Shown one piece after another: positions 27,655-37,142 of a stretch of 64,000 bases of DNA (position 1 is its first letter; every line of letters starts with the position of its first letter). A program made the translations under genes and the position numbers. Origin of the DNA: Opitutaceae bacterium (GTDB lineage Bacteria > Verrucomicrobiota > Verrucomicrobiia > Opitutales > Opitutaceae); assembly GCA_023269565.1 (NCBI GenBank), contig JAHFTD010000004.1, positions 1-64,000 of the forward strand, in the 5' to 3' direction. A model generated the notes under the pieces. It saw only the letters and a list, made by a program, of their open reading frames with translations, did no database searches and was not told the DNA's origin.

Positions 27655-28839
27655 CTAAAACGTGACGTGCGGCTCGACGTCGGCGTCGTAGTTCACGCCG
27701 GGCAGACCGAAGCCGAATAGTTTGAGGAACTCGGCGCGATAGCCAGTGATGTCGGTGAGCTGCGCGAGATTCTCCGTGGTGACCTGTGGCCAGATCTCAG
27801 AGATGGCGGCCTGCACCTCGGGGCGCATCTCCCAGTCGTCGACCCGGGTGCGGCCTTCGGCGTCGAAGTTGAGTCTGCCGTTGGCGTAGAGTTGGGTCGA
27901 GAAGAGGCGCTGCATCTGCTCAATGCAGCCTTCGTGAGTGCCCTGGGCTTTCATGATCTTGTAGAGAATGGAAATGTAGAGCGGCACGACCGGGATGGCG
28001 GAGCTGGCCTGGGTGACGAGCGCTTTGTTGACGGAGATGAAGGCGCGGCCGCCGCCGTGGGCCTGCAGTTTGGCATCAATGGCGCGGGCGGCGCGCTCGA
28101 GGTCGACCTTGGCGCGGCCGATGGTGCCATCCTTGTAGATGGGCCAGGTGTGGACTGGTCCGAGGTAGGAGAAGGCCATCGAAGTGGCACCGGGCGCGAG
28201 GAGTTTCGCGTCGGCGAGGGCCTGGATCCACATTTCCCAGTCCTCGCCGCCCATGACGGCGACGGTGTCGGCGGCCTCCTGTTCGTTGGCCGGCTCGATG
28301 GTGATCTCGCTCACGATGCCCTTGTCGGGGTCGACGGTCTTGTTGGTGTAGGGCGCGCCGAGGGGCTTGAGGACGGACTTGTGAACCACGCCGGTGCGCG
28401 GGTGGGTGCGGCGGGGCGAGGCGAGCGAGTAGACGACGAGGTCAATAGGCCCCATGTCGCGGGCAATGATCGTGAGTGCCTGCTGTTTGATGTCGGTGGA
28501 GAAGGCGTCGCCGTTGAGGTTTTCCGCGTAGAGTCCGGCGGCGCGGGCGGCGCGGGTAAAAGCGATGGAGTTATACCAGCCGGGAGTGGCTGTGCGGCCG
28601 TCCTCCGACGGGCGCTCGAAAAAGATCCCGAGGGAGCCGGCACCGGAGCCGAAGGCGGCGGTAATGCGCGAGGCAAGGCCGTAGCCAGTCGAGGCACCGA
28701 TCACGAGGATCTTTTTCGGACCGTGGTTGATCGACCCCTTGGACATTACATGGTGGATCTGCTCCTGAATGTGCGCGGCGCAGCCGGTGGGATGGGCAGT
28801 GACGCAAACGAAGCCGCGCACCTTCGGTTTGATAATCAT
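27655..28839 (-). CDS. fabV: enoyl-[acyl-carrier-protein] reductase FabV
   Basis: MIIKPKVRGFVCVTAHPTGC; VIGASTGYGLASRITAAFG; start ATG 28839. Confidence 0.95.
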   Translation of the reverse strand: MIIKPKVRGFVCVTAHPTGCAAHIQEQIHHVMSKGSINHGPKKILVIGASTGYGLASRITAAFGSGAGSLGIFFERPSEDGRTATPGWYNSIAFTRAARAAGLYAENLNGDAFSTDIKQQALTIIARDMGPIDLVVYSLASPRRTHPRTGVVHKSVLKPLGAPYTNKTVDPDKGIVSEITIEPANEQEAADTVAVMGGEDWEMWIQALADAKLLAPGATSMAFSYLGPVHTWPIYKDGTIGRAKVDLERAARAIDAKLQAHGGGRAFISVNKALVTQASSAIPVVPLYISILYKIMKAQGTHEGCIEQMQRLFSTQLYANGRLNFDAEGRTRVDDWEMRPEVQAAISEIWPQVTTENLAQLTDITGYRAEFLKLFGFGLPGVNYDADVEPHVTF

Positions 28840-28940
28840 GGCGGGAAAACTCTGCGGAGTGGCCCGCGAGCGTCGAGCCTGAACTGCCTCAGGGGAATTT
28901 GGCCTTACCCCATACCCAGTCACCAAGCCGAAACGGGCGA

Positions 28941-29504
28941 TTAGCGCCCAAGCAGCAAGTAACTGGCAGGGGGGTGCGGGTCTAAACCATTTTGCTCAAG
29001 GCCCAGTGCGAAGCGCGCATTCGGTGGGATGGGCTTGAGGGTCTGGAAGGAGAGAAGAGAGCCGCCTGCCAAAGCGAGTTGGATCGCACCAGTGTTCCGG
29101 GGTTCAGGATCAAGAATCCATAGCTGATATTCCTGATTGCCGGACGGGGCGGGCAGTTTCTCGGCGACCAACAGCCCCGTCTGCCGGTTGGTGTCCAGAA
29201 TTAGTATGGCTTTCGCTCCGTCAGGGCAGCCCGGCTGTGGCACAAGCGCGATGACTTGCAGGTGGCTCAAGTCCAGCCGGAGAGCGAGCTGGCGGCCGAG
29301 GTCATTGATCAGGCTCTCGGCGAGGAGGGTGCGCTCCCGCAACTGCCCATCGGACATTTTCAGCGCGACCGCAATCAGGTCGTGCTCGGTCTGCCGCGAC
29401 TGGTTTTCCGAGCGCAGGAAAAGGTTCCGCTCGGCCAGCCAAGCGGCGGCGAGCAAGGCGACGGCCGTGAACACCCAAGGAATGATGCTTAAAAGTCGGG
29501 GCAT
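28941..29504 (-). CDS. anti-sigma-K (RskA C-terminal)-like single-TM protein
   Basis: N-terminal TM; SGNQEYQLWILDPEPRNTGAIQLAL. Confidence 0.55.
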   Translation of the reverse strand: MPRLLSIIPWVFTAVALLAAAWLAERNLFLRSENQSRQTEHDLIAVALKMSDGQLRERTLLAESLINDLGRQLALRLDLSHLQVIALVPQPGCPDGAKAILILDTNRQTGLLVAEKLPAPSGNQEYQLWILDPEPRNTGAIQLALAGGSLLSFQTLKPIPPNARFALGLEQNGLDPHPPASYLLLGR

Positions 29505-29509
29505 GACAG

Positions 29510-29602
29510 TCAGAGCACGACGAGCCCGAGGATGCCGAGCGCCAGCAACAGGGCGAGCACGCCAAGGATAAATCGTTCCTGCTTGGTCAGGGAGAAGGGC
29601 AT
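29510..29602 (-). CDS. 30-aa single-TM microprotein
   Basis: MPFSLTKQERFILGVLALLLALGILGLVVL, packed between two operon genes. Confidence 0.5.
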   Translation of the reverse strand: MPFSLTKQERFILGVLALLLALGILGLVVL

Positions 29603-29603
29603 G

Positions 29604-31223
29604 TCAGAGGCCGGCAGTCTGGAGGTTGGCAAAGATTTCGCGCACGATCGGCTCGGGGGCGAGCTTTTCCCACGGCTGGTTGCTGGAAACACGGATGAAA
29701 TACTGCGAGCCTTGGCGGCGGAACCCGTAGCGCAGGGCTATCTCGAGCAAGGCCGGCACGGAGTAGGGGTCGCGGTAGTTGATCACGCGGCCGTCGTAGA
29801 CATGCCAAAACCAGACGTGCTCCCTCACGGAGCCGGCGTTGCGAAACAAACGGTGCTCGGCGACCGGCAGCGGGCGCGTTCCGAGCATCAGCCGTTGCTG
29901 CATCTCCGGCTGGCTGAGGGAGGTCCAGCCGGCACCGGGCCAGCAGGCGTCGGGAGTGTGCGCAGCAACCTGGCTGACCGGCGTCTGTCCGGGTGCCCAG
30001 TAGGCCACATAGACCGTCAACAAGACATTTTCCTCGCCCTCCCGCCGCAGGTAGCTTCGCTCGGCGAGGTGCTTGGTTTTCAGGACGGATGCTGCGCGCG
30101 GCAGATCCGTAGGCGTCTGCACCAGCCAGCCGGGGGCCGCTCGCGGCAGGAATGCGTAGAGATCGGGAGCCTGCCCTGGGCGGACAGCGGCCGGCTGGCC
30201 GTGCCACAGGAAAAACACGCCCAGCGCAACCACCACGACCATGCCCGCCAGAACGAGGCGCGGCTGCCAGCGACTGGTGGCCGTTGCTGGAGACCTGACA
30301 CCGGATGGAGGGGGGAGAGGCGCGACGGAAGAACCGAGCAGCAGCGCCAGCCCGGCCAGCCCGAGCGAAGTGAAGGCCAGAATTGCGTAGCCCGTGGTGT
30401 CGTGCCAAAATCCCTCAATACGCACGCCGGCGTTGACCAGCAGCGTCAGAATGAGCGAGCGGAAGAAGTTCATGCCGACGGCCAGCAACGGTGCGACGAT
30501 GATGAGCACCATGCGCCCGGTAGGCCGCCGCACAAGCCAGGCGGAGAAAAAGAGGCCCGCGTAGACACACGATAGAAGACTGCGGATGCCGCTGCAGGCA
30601 TCCTCGATCCCCACACTGGTTGTGGCCAGTTGAATGATGTTGCCCTGTTGGCGCGCAGGGATGCCGGCAAGGTGCAGCGCATTCAGCACAAAGTGTGTCA
30701 CCATGGTCTGTAACTCCAGCATCAAGCGCGCGTAGGTGCCGGGCGGCAGCGGCGCGGAGAGCAGCCAGAGACCGATGGCGGTGAGACTGACCCAGTTGAA
30801 AGGCAGGGCGCGCACGCGTTCGCCAGCGAGCATCAACAGAGTGGCGAGCAGGAAAAGTCCCAGCGAGCCGGCGAGGACAAATACCACCGCCGAGTGCGAC
30901 CATTCCACGGAGGCGGCCAGCACGCCGGCAAAAGCGAACAGCACCACCGCACCGCCCGAAGCCAGGCCGGTTGCCCACAGCCACGGCCAGCCCGCCGGCA
31001 GCCAGCGCAGCGGACCGATGCGGCCGCTCTCCCAGAGCAGAAGCGCAAAGGTGAGTGGGGCGAAGAATCCGTGTGAGAGGTCGGGATTGTCGCGCCAGTT
31101 GGGCCAGACCAGGACACAATATGATCCGATGAAAAGTGCCGCCATGGTGGCAGCACTCCGATGAAACCAGTCAAGACGGATCCGGTCCGGCGTGGCGGAG
31201 GGAAGCGCGACAGATACACTCAT
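29604..31223 (-). CDS. exosortase fused to an EpsI-type C-terminal domain
   Basis: EDACSGIRSLLSCVYAGLFF, NFFRSLILTLL, GFWHDTTGYAILAF exosortase motifs; HTPDACWPGAGW EpsI-like motif. Confidence 0.88.
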   Translation of the reverse strand: MSVSVALPSATPDRIRLDWFHRSAATMAALFIGSYCVLVWPNWRDNPDLSHGFFAPLTFALLLWESGRIGPLRWLPAGWPWLWATGLASGGAVVLFAFAGVLAASVEWSHSAVVFVLAGSLGLFLLATLLMLAGERVRALPFNWVSLTAIGLWLLSAPLPPGTYARLMLELQTMVTHFVLNALHLAGIPARQQGNIIQLATTSVGIEDACSGIRSLLSCVYAGLFFSAWLVRRPTGRMVLIIVAPLLAVGMNFFRSLILTLLVNAGVRIEGFWHDTTGYAILAFTSLGLAGLALLLGSSVAPLPPPSGVRSPATATSRWQPRLVLAGMVVVVALGVFFLWHGQPAAVRPGQAPDLYAFLPRAAPGWLVQTPTDLPRAASVLKTKHLAERSYLRREGEENVLLTVYVAYWAPGQTPVSQVAAHTPDACWPGAGWTSLSQPEMQQRLMLGTRPLPVAEHRLFRNAGSVREHVWFWHVYDGRVINYRDPYSVPALLEIALRYGFRRQGSQYFIRVSSNQPWEKLAPEPIVREIFANLQTAGL

Positions 31224-31405
31224 CGTGAGGAGAAGAAGGGCGGCACCGGGAAACAGGGGACGACATGACGACGAACCGGGTCAAAACTAGGGCCGGGTCG
31301 TGAAGCGGCAAGGCGCAACTTGCCCGGAAAGCCTCTCGGATTGTTTGGAAATATAAATGAGCACGGGTAAGCAAAACTGGCTGCTGGCGCCGCTTTACTT
31401 GAATT

Positions 31406-32008
31406 ATGAGAACTACCCGCCACCTCCTAGCCACCCTCTTGGCACTCATCTCCTTGTCCGCCACTGCCGCCGTCGAAGTCGGACAGGCTGCACCGAATTT
31501 CACCCTGACTGACCTCAATGGCAAATCCCGTTCGCTTTCTGATTTCAAAGGTAAGACCGTCGTGCTCGAATGGTTCAATCCCGACTGCGCGTTCATTCAG
31601 AAACACTACCTTAGCGGAAACATGCAGAAGCTCCAGCGCGCCGCCACCAGTGACGATGCGGTCTGGCTGCAAATCAATTCCGCTGCTCCGGGCAATGAAG
31701 GTGACTACACGCCGGTCGCCGTCGCGAAATGGCTGAAGGAAAAAGATGCTGCTGCAACCGCCTACCTGCGTGATCAGAACGGCGACGTCGGTCACCTCTA
31801 CGACGCGCGCACGACGCCCCACATGTTCATCATCAATGCCGCTGGCACGCTTGTTTACCAAGGAGCAATCGACAGCATCCGCTCTACGAAGATGTCGGAC
31901 GCTGCCAAGGCGAGGAACTATGTCAGTGCAGCGCTCGCGGACATTAAGGCGGGGCGTCCTGTCGCCACAAACGCCACGCAGCCCTACGGTTGTTCAGTAA
32001 AATACTGA
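31406..32008 (+). CDS. exported redoxin/thioredoxin-fold protein
   Basis: VGQAAPNFTLTDLNGKSRSLSDFKGKTVVLEWFNPDCAF; signal peptide. Confidence 0.85.
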   Translation: MRTTRHLLATLLALISLSATAAVEVGQAAPNFTLTDLNGKSRSLSDFKGKTVVLEWFNPDCAFIQKHYLSGNMQKLQRAATSDDAVWLQINSAAPGNEGDYTPVAVAKWLKEKDAAATAYLRDQNGDVGHLYDARTTPHMFIINAAGTLVYQGAIDSIRSTKMSDAAKARNYVSAALADIKAGRPVATNATQPYGCSVKY

Positions 32009-32094
32009 GCCGGCCGTCGTCGGTCCGCCGATCAGGGGGGCACTTTTCATCGAGCCTCTGCCCAGCGGCCACACGCTCGGTTTTCCGGACCCGA

Positions 32095-32946
32095 TCAATC
32101 CGCGACGTCGAACAGCTCCGCATGCAGCTCGCCCGCGGCGACGCGCGCGACCGGGCCGGTCATCTTGATGGCGTAGTCCGGCCCGATGCCGATGCCCAGC
32201 GCTCCGCCCGGCATATGGACGCTGAGTTGCGTATCCACCAGCCCCAACCGGTGCGCGACCGCGGCGGCGGCGCAGGCGCTGCTGCCGGAGGCGAGGGTGT
32301 AGCCTACCCCGCGCTCCCAAAGCTCGAGGCGGATGTTGGCGCGGTCGATGACTTGGAGGAATTGCACGTTGGCCTTGCGCGGGAAATTCGGGTGCACCTC
32401 GATGCCGGGGCCGTAGCGGCGCGCAAGGGTCTCGGAGATTTCCGGCAGCACGATCACGCAATGTGGATTACCGATGGTCGCGGCGCAGTAGGTGAATTCG
32501 CGGTCCTGGATTTTAATCGGCTCGTTCAGCACTTCGCGCGGCGGGCCAGCGACGGGGACCTCTGTGTTGGCGAAACTGACACGGCCCATCGCCACGGTGA
32601 TGAGCCGGCCAGCGTCGAACACCTGTGATTCCACGACACCGCCTGGGGTGGCGATGGTGAAGGGTGCACTGCCCACCTTGCCCTGGTCGTGCAAAAAGCG
32701 TGAAAAAATGCGCAGGCCGTTGCCGGATACCTCCGATTCCGAGCCGTCGGGGTTGAAGATGCGCAGGCCGAACTGCGCGGCAGCCGACGGCGACGGACCC
32801 CAGAGGATGCCGTCGGAACCGACGCCAAAGTGCCGATGGCAGAGGACACGGACCTGCTCCGGGGTGGGCGCGGAACAGTCCGGGAAATCGGCCGGATCCA
32901 GCACCAGGTAATCGTTGCCCAGGGCGTGGTATTTGGCGAAACGCAT
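32095..32946 (-). CDS. dapF: diaminopimelate epimerase family protein (catalytic Cys positions are Ser)
   Basis: KYHALGNDYLVLDP; NPDGSESEVSGNGLRIFSRF; ERGVGYTLASGSSACAAAAVAHRLGL. Confidence 0.8.
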   Translation of the reverse strand: MRFAKYHALGNDYLVLDPADFPDCSAPTPEQVRVLCHRHFGVGSDGILWGPSPSAAAQFGLRIFNPDGSESEVSGNGLRIFSRFLHDQGKVGSAPFTIATPGGVVESQVFDAGRLITVAMGRVSFANTEVPVAGPPREVLNEPIKIQDREFTYCAATIGNPHCVIVLPEISETLARRYGPGIEVHPNFPRKANVQFLQVIDRANIRLELWERGVGYTLASGSSACAAAAVAHRLGLVDTQLSVHMPGGALGIGIGPDYAIKMTGPVARVAAGELHAELFDVAD

Positions 32947-32951
32947 CGTGG

Positions 32952-33632
32952 CTAAGCGTTGAGGAACGCAAAAGCGGCGCGCAACGACTCTTTTCCCTCT
33001 GTCTCGAGATTGTCGCCGTGCGCGACGAGGATGCGGTCGAAATCCCAAGCGAGGATGTGCTCCAGCGAGGCCCGGAGGGCGGCGCGATCCTGAATCACGG
33101 CCTTGACCATGCGCGAGGGGGTGAAGCGGCAGTAGCAGCCGTTGAGCCGCAACAGCACCCGGCTGAGCAGCGGCATCTCGGGTCCGAGATTGAAGGCCAG
33201 GTCGGCGACGAGAAGCGTGCGGCTGGGCCGATGCAGAAACACGACCTCGTGCAAACGCGGGATGCCCTGGATGACGTGCTGGTCGAGAAGACCGGCCCAA
33301 GCCGGGTGTGGGGATTCGCCCAGCCGGTCGGTGAGAGAGAAGTGAGGGAAAATTTTATGGAAGGCCGGCGGCGCGTGGAAGCGCACACCCGGATAGCGCG
33401 GGAGCCAGTCTTCGAGATAGGTGTCGTGAATGTAATTAGGCGCGAAGATGTGCGCGACCGCGCCCAGCGCGGCGAGTTCGGCGGCAAGAGCGCCGGAATA
33501 GGCAGCCGGCGAGTGCAACCAGAGCGAGCCATCGGCGAGCCGGGCGACGGTCAAGCGGTGGCCGAGCGCTATGCCGAGGACGGTCATCGGGGCGTTGTAT
33601 TCCCACAGGCCGGGACCGATTGGGTTGAGCAT
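32952..33632 (-). CDS. DUF4336-type metallo-hydrolase-like protein
   Basis: LWLHSPAAYSGALAAELAALGAVAHIFAPNYIHDTYLEDWLPRYPG. Confidence 0.65.
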   Translation of the reverse strand: MLNPIGPGLWEYNAPMTVLGIALGHRLTVARLADGSLWLHSPAAYSGALAAELAALGAVAHIFAPNYIHDTYLEDWLPRYPGVRFHAPPAFHKIFPHFSLTDRLGESPHPAWAGLLDQHVIQGIPRLHEVVFLHRPSRTLLVADLAFNLGPEMPLLSRVLLRLNGCYCRFTPSRMVKAVIQDRAALRASLEHILAWDFDRILVAHGDNLETEGKESLRAAFAFLNA

Positions 33633-33633
33633 G

Positions 33634-35118
33634 CTAGCGGGGCGCTGAAGACGGGGCCTGGGCAGTGAAGAGCCGACGTTCCTTGATGAGCGTGGCCACC
33701 GGCGCGGGCACCATCTGCTCCCAGCGGGTGTCGCCACGGCGGATGCGCTCGAGCACGTCGCGGGCAAAGATGCCGAGGTAGGCTTCATTGCAGCCGACGA
33801 GACCGGCGAGGTGGCGGTTTTCCAGCAGGTGCGCGTAGAGGTGCCGGAGGTGCGGCGAGACCAGCAGATTGTCCGCAGTGATCAAATCGCCGCTGACCGG
33901 CAGCACACCGCTTTCGGTTGCGCCGGCGCCCACGGTTTGAAAATAGTAGGCATAGGCGTCGCGCCGCATGGGGTAGATGTAGATTTTGACGGCGTGCCGC
34001 AGCATGCGGCCGAAAAATTCCAGGATGCCGCCGTCGAGCTGCTCGTGCTGCTTTTCGTCGAACAGTTCGGCGAGGTTGGCGACACCCATGGTCACGCCGA
34101 CCATTTCTGTGGTGTAGCGGCGGAAGTAGGCGACGAGCCGGTGCAGCTCGGTGTAGTTTGAAACCAGTGTGGTGAGGCCGAGCATACCAAGGAGGTCGGC
34201 GCGGGCGAGGAAGTCGTCGGCGTCGAACGCGCCGCCCTCGAGGAAGAGATCCATGCCCATCTCGGCGAGGACAACAACGTCCTTCTCGCGCACTAGGGGC
34301 TCCTCGCGGAACTGCGCGGTGGCGGTGCGGAACATATCAACACCGACATGCGTGACCGGGCGGAAGCTGCCGCGGCCCATGAGCACGGCCTTGCCGTTGA
34401 ACGCCTCGAAAGGCAGGAGCATCTCGCCGCCGGGGGCGAAAAGCACGGCGTTGGTCAGGCCGTGGCGGACGAGGTGGAGCGAGAGCAGCCGGTGGTCGAG
34501 GCGCTGGAAGGCCGGGCCCGAAAACTTCAGCATATCGACCTCGATGCGGTCGGTGCCGACATTGTCGACCAGCGAGCGGATGAGCCGACGGGGGTCGTCG
34601 TGGTAGTTGAAAGCGCCATAGATGAGGTTAACGCCGACGATACCGAGCGCCTCCTGCTGCAGGACGTTTTTTTTGTCCCACATGCGGACATGAATGAGGA
34701 TGTCGTTGGGCTCCTCCAGCGGTTCGCGCTGGAAACGGATGCCGAGCCAGCCGTGGCCGTCGCTGGTGCCGCGGGTGCTTTTTGCGGCGACGGTGTCAGC
34801 GAAAACGAAGAAGCGCGTGCGTTCGCCGCGCTGGCCGGCGAGGCGTTCCTTGAGCAGACGGTATTCGTGGTCGAGCATCGTCTGCAGGCGCTCGCGGGAA
34901 ACGTAGCGCGGGGCCTTGCCGTAAATGGAGTCGCTGAAGGTCATGTCGTAGGCCGACATGGTTTTGGCGATGGCGCCGGAGGCGCTGCCGACCTGGAAGA
35001 AAATGCGTGCGACTTCCTGCCCGGCGCCGATCTCGGCGATAGTGCCGTAATGCGTGCCGTCGAGGTTGATCGTCAGAGCCTTGCGGTTGGTGGTAAGGAG
35101 TTCCTGCTTCTCGCTCAT
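33634..35118 (-). CDS. conserved protein of unknown function
   Basis: 495-codon ORF, LDGTHYGTIAEIGAGQEVARIFFQVGSASGAIAKTMSAYDM; no TM or TonB features. Confidence 0.8.
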   Translation of the reverse strand: MSEKQELLTTNRKALTINLDGTHYGTIAEIGAGQEVARIFFQVGSASGAIAKTMSAYDMTFSDSIYGKAPRYVSRERLQTMLDHEYRLLKERLAGQRGERTRFFVFADTVAAKSTRGTSDGHGWLGIRFQREPLEEPNDILIHVRMWDKKNVLQQEALGIVGVNLIYGAFNYHDDPRRLIRSLVDNVGTDRIEVDMLKFSGPAFQRLDHRLLSLHLVRHGLTNAVLFAPGGEMLLPFEAFNGKAVLMGRGSFRPVTHVGVDMFRTATAQFREEPLVREKDVVVLAEMGMDLFLEGGAFDADDFLARADLLGMLGLTTLVSNYTELHRLVAYFRRYTTEMVGVTMGVANLAELFDEKQHEQLDGGILEFFGRMLRHAVKIYIYPMRRDAYAYYFQTVGAGATESGVLPVSGDLITADNLLVSPHLRHLYAHLLENRHLAGLVGCNEAYLGIFARDVLERIRRGDTRWEQMVPAPVATLIKERRLFTAQAPSSAPR

Positions 35119-35301
35119 GGGTCGGCACAATCTAGTCCGTTTTGCCGGCGGTTGGAAAGGACTACTTCGCGGACTAGGCGCCAGCAGGAGAATACCAAGG
35201 GGCAAAGCACCGGCCGCGCGGGCGTAGGTCTGACCATTCCGGCCGGCGGGCGTGGGTGTTTTTCGCTGGTGAGTGCGGATAGCCGGGTCTACCTTGCGGG
35301 C

Positions 35302-37137
35302 ATGAAGAATTTCTTCACCTCCTTTTTTGCCACGCTGACGGCCTTGGCCGTGTTCTGCGCCGGGTGCGTGCTTTGCTTATTCCTCTTCCTCGGGGCGATG
35401 GCCGCTCTGGGAGACAAGACGGTCGTCGTGTCGAAGGATTCCTATCTTGTCCTCAACCTGTCCGCCAACATCCAGGACACACCGGCGCAGATGGAGGGTT
35501 TGGAGGAATTCACGGAGGCCTTTGGCGGGCGTGGCGAGCACATCCTGCAGTTGCGCGAAGTCACGCGCGCGTTGCGCGCGGCAGCGGGCGATCCCGAGAT
35601 CAAGGGTCTGTATCTTACCGGCCAGCTTCGGCCGCAGGGCTACGGGGCGGGCTACGCGGCGCTGAAGGAAGTCCGAGAGGCAGTCGAGGCATTCCGGGCG
35701 GCGGGCAAACCAGTGACGGCCTACCTGAATTTTGCCACGACGCGCGATTTCTATGTCGCTTCGGCCGCCAGCGAGTTGGTGCTCGATCCCTACGGCGCGG
35801 TGCTGATGAACGGCCTGGCGACGCAGCCGATGTTTTACGCGGGGGCGTTTGAAAAATTCGGCATCGGCGTGCAGGTGACACGCGTGGGCAAATACAAAAG
35901 CGCCGTCGAGCCCTATACGCGCCGCGACATGAGCCCCGAAAGCCGGCAGCAGACGCAACAGTTGCTCGATGACATCTGGACCGAGCTGACCGCCACCGTC
36001 GAGCACACCCGCAAGGTCGAGCCCGGCACCATCCAGCGCGCGGTCGACGCCGAGGGATTTCTCCGCCCGGAGGCTGCCAAGAAACTCAAATTGATCGATC
36101 GCATTGCTTACACCGACGAGGTGTTGGCTGGACTCAAAGTCGCCACCGGCCGCACGGGTGTGCGCGAAACTTTCCGGCAGATCGGCATCAAGGATTACGC
36201 CCGGCTGGTTTCGGGCGACGGTCTCACTGCCAGCCGCCGCGGCGCGGCCAGGAGCAAGTCCGGGCGGGGCCGTCTCGCCATCGTCTATGCCGAGGGCACC
36301 ATCGTTGACGGCGACGGCAACGACCGGGGCTTCGTCTGGGGCGACAAGCTCGCGCGCGAACTCCGCCAGCTCCGGCAGGACGATGCCGTCAAGGCCATCG
36401 TGCTCCGCGTCAACAGTCCCGGTGGCAGCGTCACCGCCTCGGAGACCATCCAGCGCGAGGTGCGGCTGGCCGCGAAGGCCAAGCCCGTCGTGGTTTCATT
36501 CGGCTCGGTGGCCGCGTCGGGCGGTTATTGGATCGCGATGCACACCAACCGCATCTTCGCCGAGCCCGCCACCATCACCGGTTCGATCGGCGTCTTCGGT
36601 CTGCTCTTCAACGTGCAGGGTCTGGCCAACGAAAAGCTCGGCCTGACCTTCGATACGGTGAAGACCGCCAAATACGCCGACCTCGGCACGCTCACCCGGC
36701 CCAAGACTGAGGGAGAGCTGGTCATCATCCAACGGACCGTCGACTGGGTTTACGACCAGTTCCTCGACAAGGTGGCCGACTCGCGCAAGCTCGACCGCGC
36801 CGCCGTGCATGAAATCGCGCAGGGCCGCGTGTGGTCGGGCACCGAGGCCCGGCGCCTCGGCTTGGTGGATGAAATCGGTGGACTCGACGCCGCCATTAAA
36901 TACGCGGCTGACAAAGCCCGGCTCGGCGATAATTTCCGGGTGAGCGAGTATCCCCGCCGGAAGCAGTTCGCCGAGGCGATCTCGGAAGCGTTCGAGGGCA
37001 AGCGGCGCGAGATCGCCTTGGCCGGCCCGCTGGAGAATTTCTTCCGCGAAACACTGGGCGAACTGAAGACGCTGACAAAATATAATGATCCACGCGGCCT
37101 GTATGCCCGGTTGCCTTTTGACCTGCGGCTGAATTAA
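35302..37137 (+). CDS. sppA: signal peptide peptidase SppA, 67K type
   Basis: two S49 peptidase domains; VLRVNSPGGSVTASETIQREV, SFGSVAASGGYWIAMHTNRIFA; start ATG 35302 rather than the long ORF start. Confidence 0.93.
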   Translation: MKNFFTSFFATLTALAVFCAGCVLCLFLFLGAMAALGDKTVVVSKDSYLVLNLSANIQDTPAQMEGLEEFTEAFGGRGEHILQLREVTRALRAAAGDPEIKGLYLTGQLRPQGYGAGYAALKEVREAVEAFRAAGKPVTAYLNFATTRDFYVASAASELVLDPYGAVLMNGLATQPMFYAGAFEKFGIGVQVTRVGKYKSAVEPYTRRDMSPESRQQTQQLLDDIWTELTATVEHTRKVEPGTIQRAVDAEGFLRPEAAKKLKLIDRIAYTDEVLAGLKVATGRTGVRETFRQIGIKDYARLVSGDGLTASRRGAARSKSGRGRLAIVYAEGTIVDGDGNDRGFVWGDKLARELRQLRQDDAVKAIVLRVNSPGGSVTASETIQREVRLAAKAKPVVVSFGSVAASGGYWIAMHTNRIFAEPATITGSIGVFGLLFNVQGLANEKLGLTFDTVKTAKYADLGTLTRPKTEGELVIIQRTVDWVYDQFLDKVADSRKLDRAAVHEIAQGRVWSGTEARRLGLVDEIGGLDAAIKYAADKARLGDNFRVSEYPRRKQFAEAISEAFEGKRREIALAGPLENFFRETLGELKTLTKYNDPRGLYARLPFDLRLN

Positions 37138-37142
37138 ACTCC

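Noticed and set aside
27892-28944. 350-aa plus ORF, Gly/Val/Asp-rich
   Set aside because: Antisense to fabV.
34348-35301. 5' part of the 929-aa plus ORF
   Set aside because: Antisense to the 33634-35118 gene; only the part from ATG 35302 is SppA.
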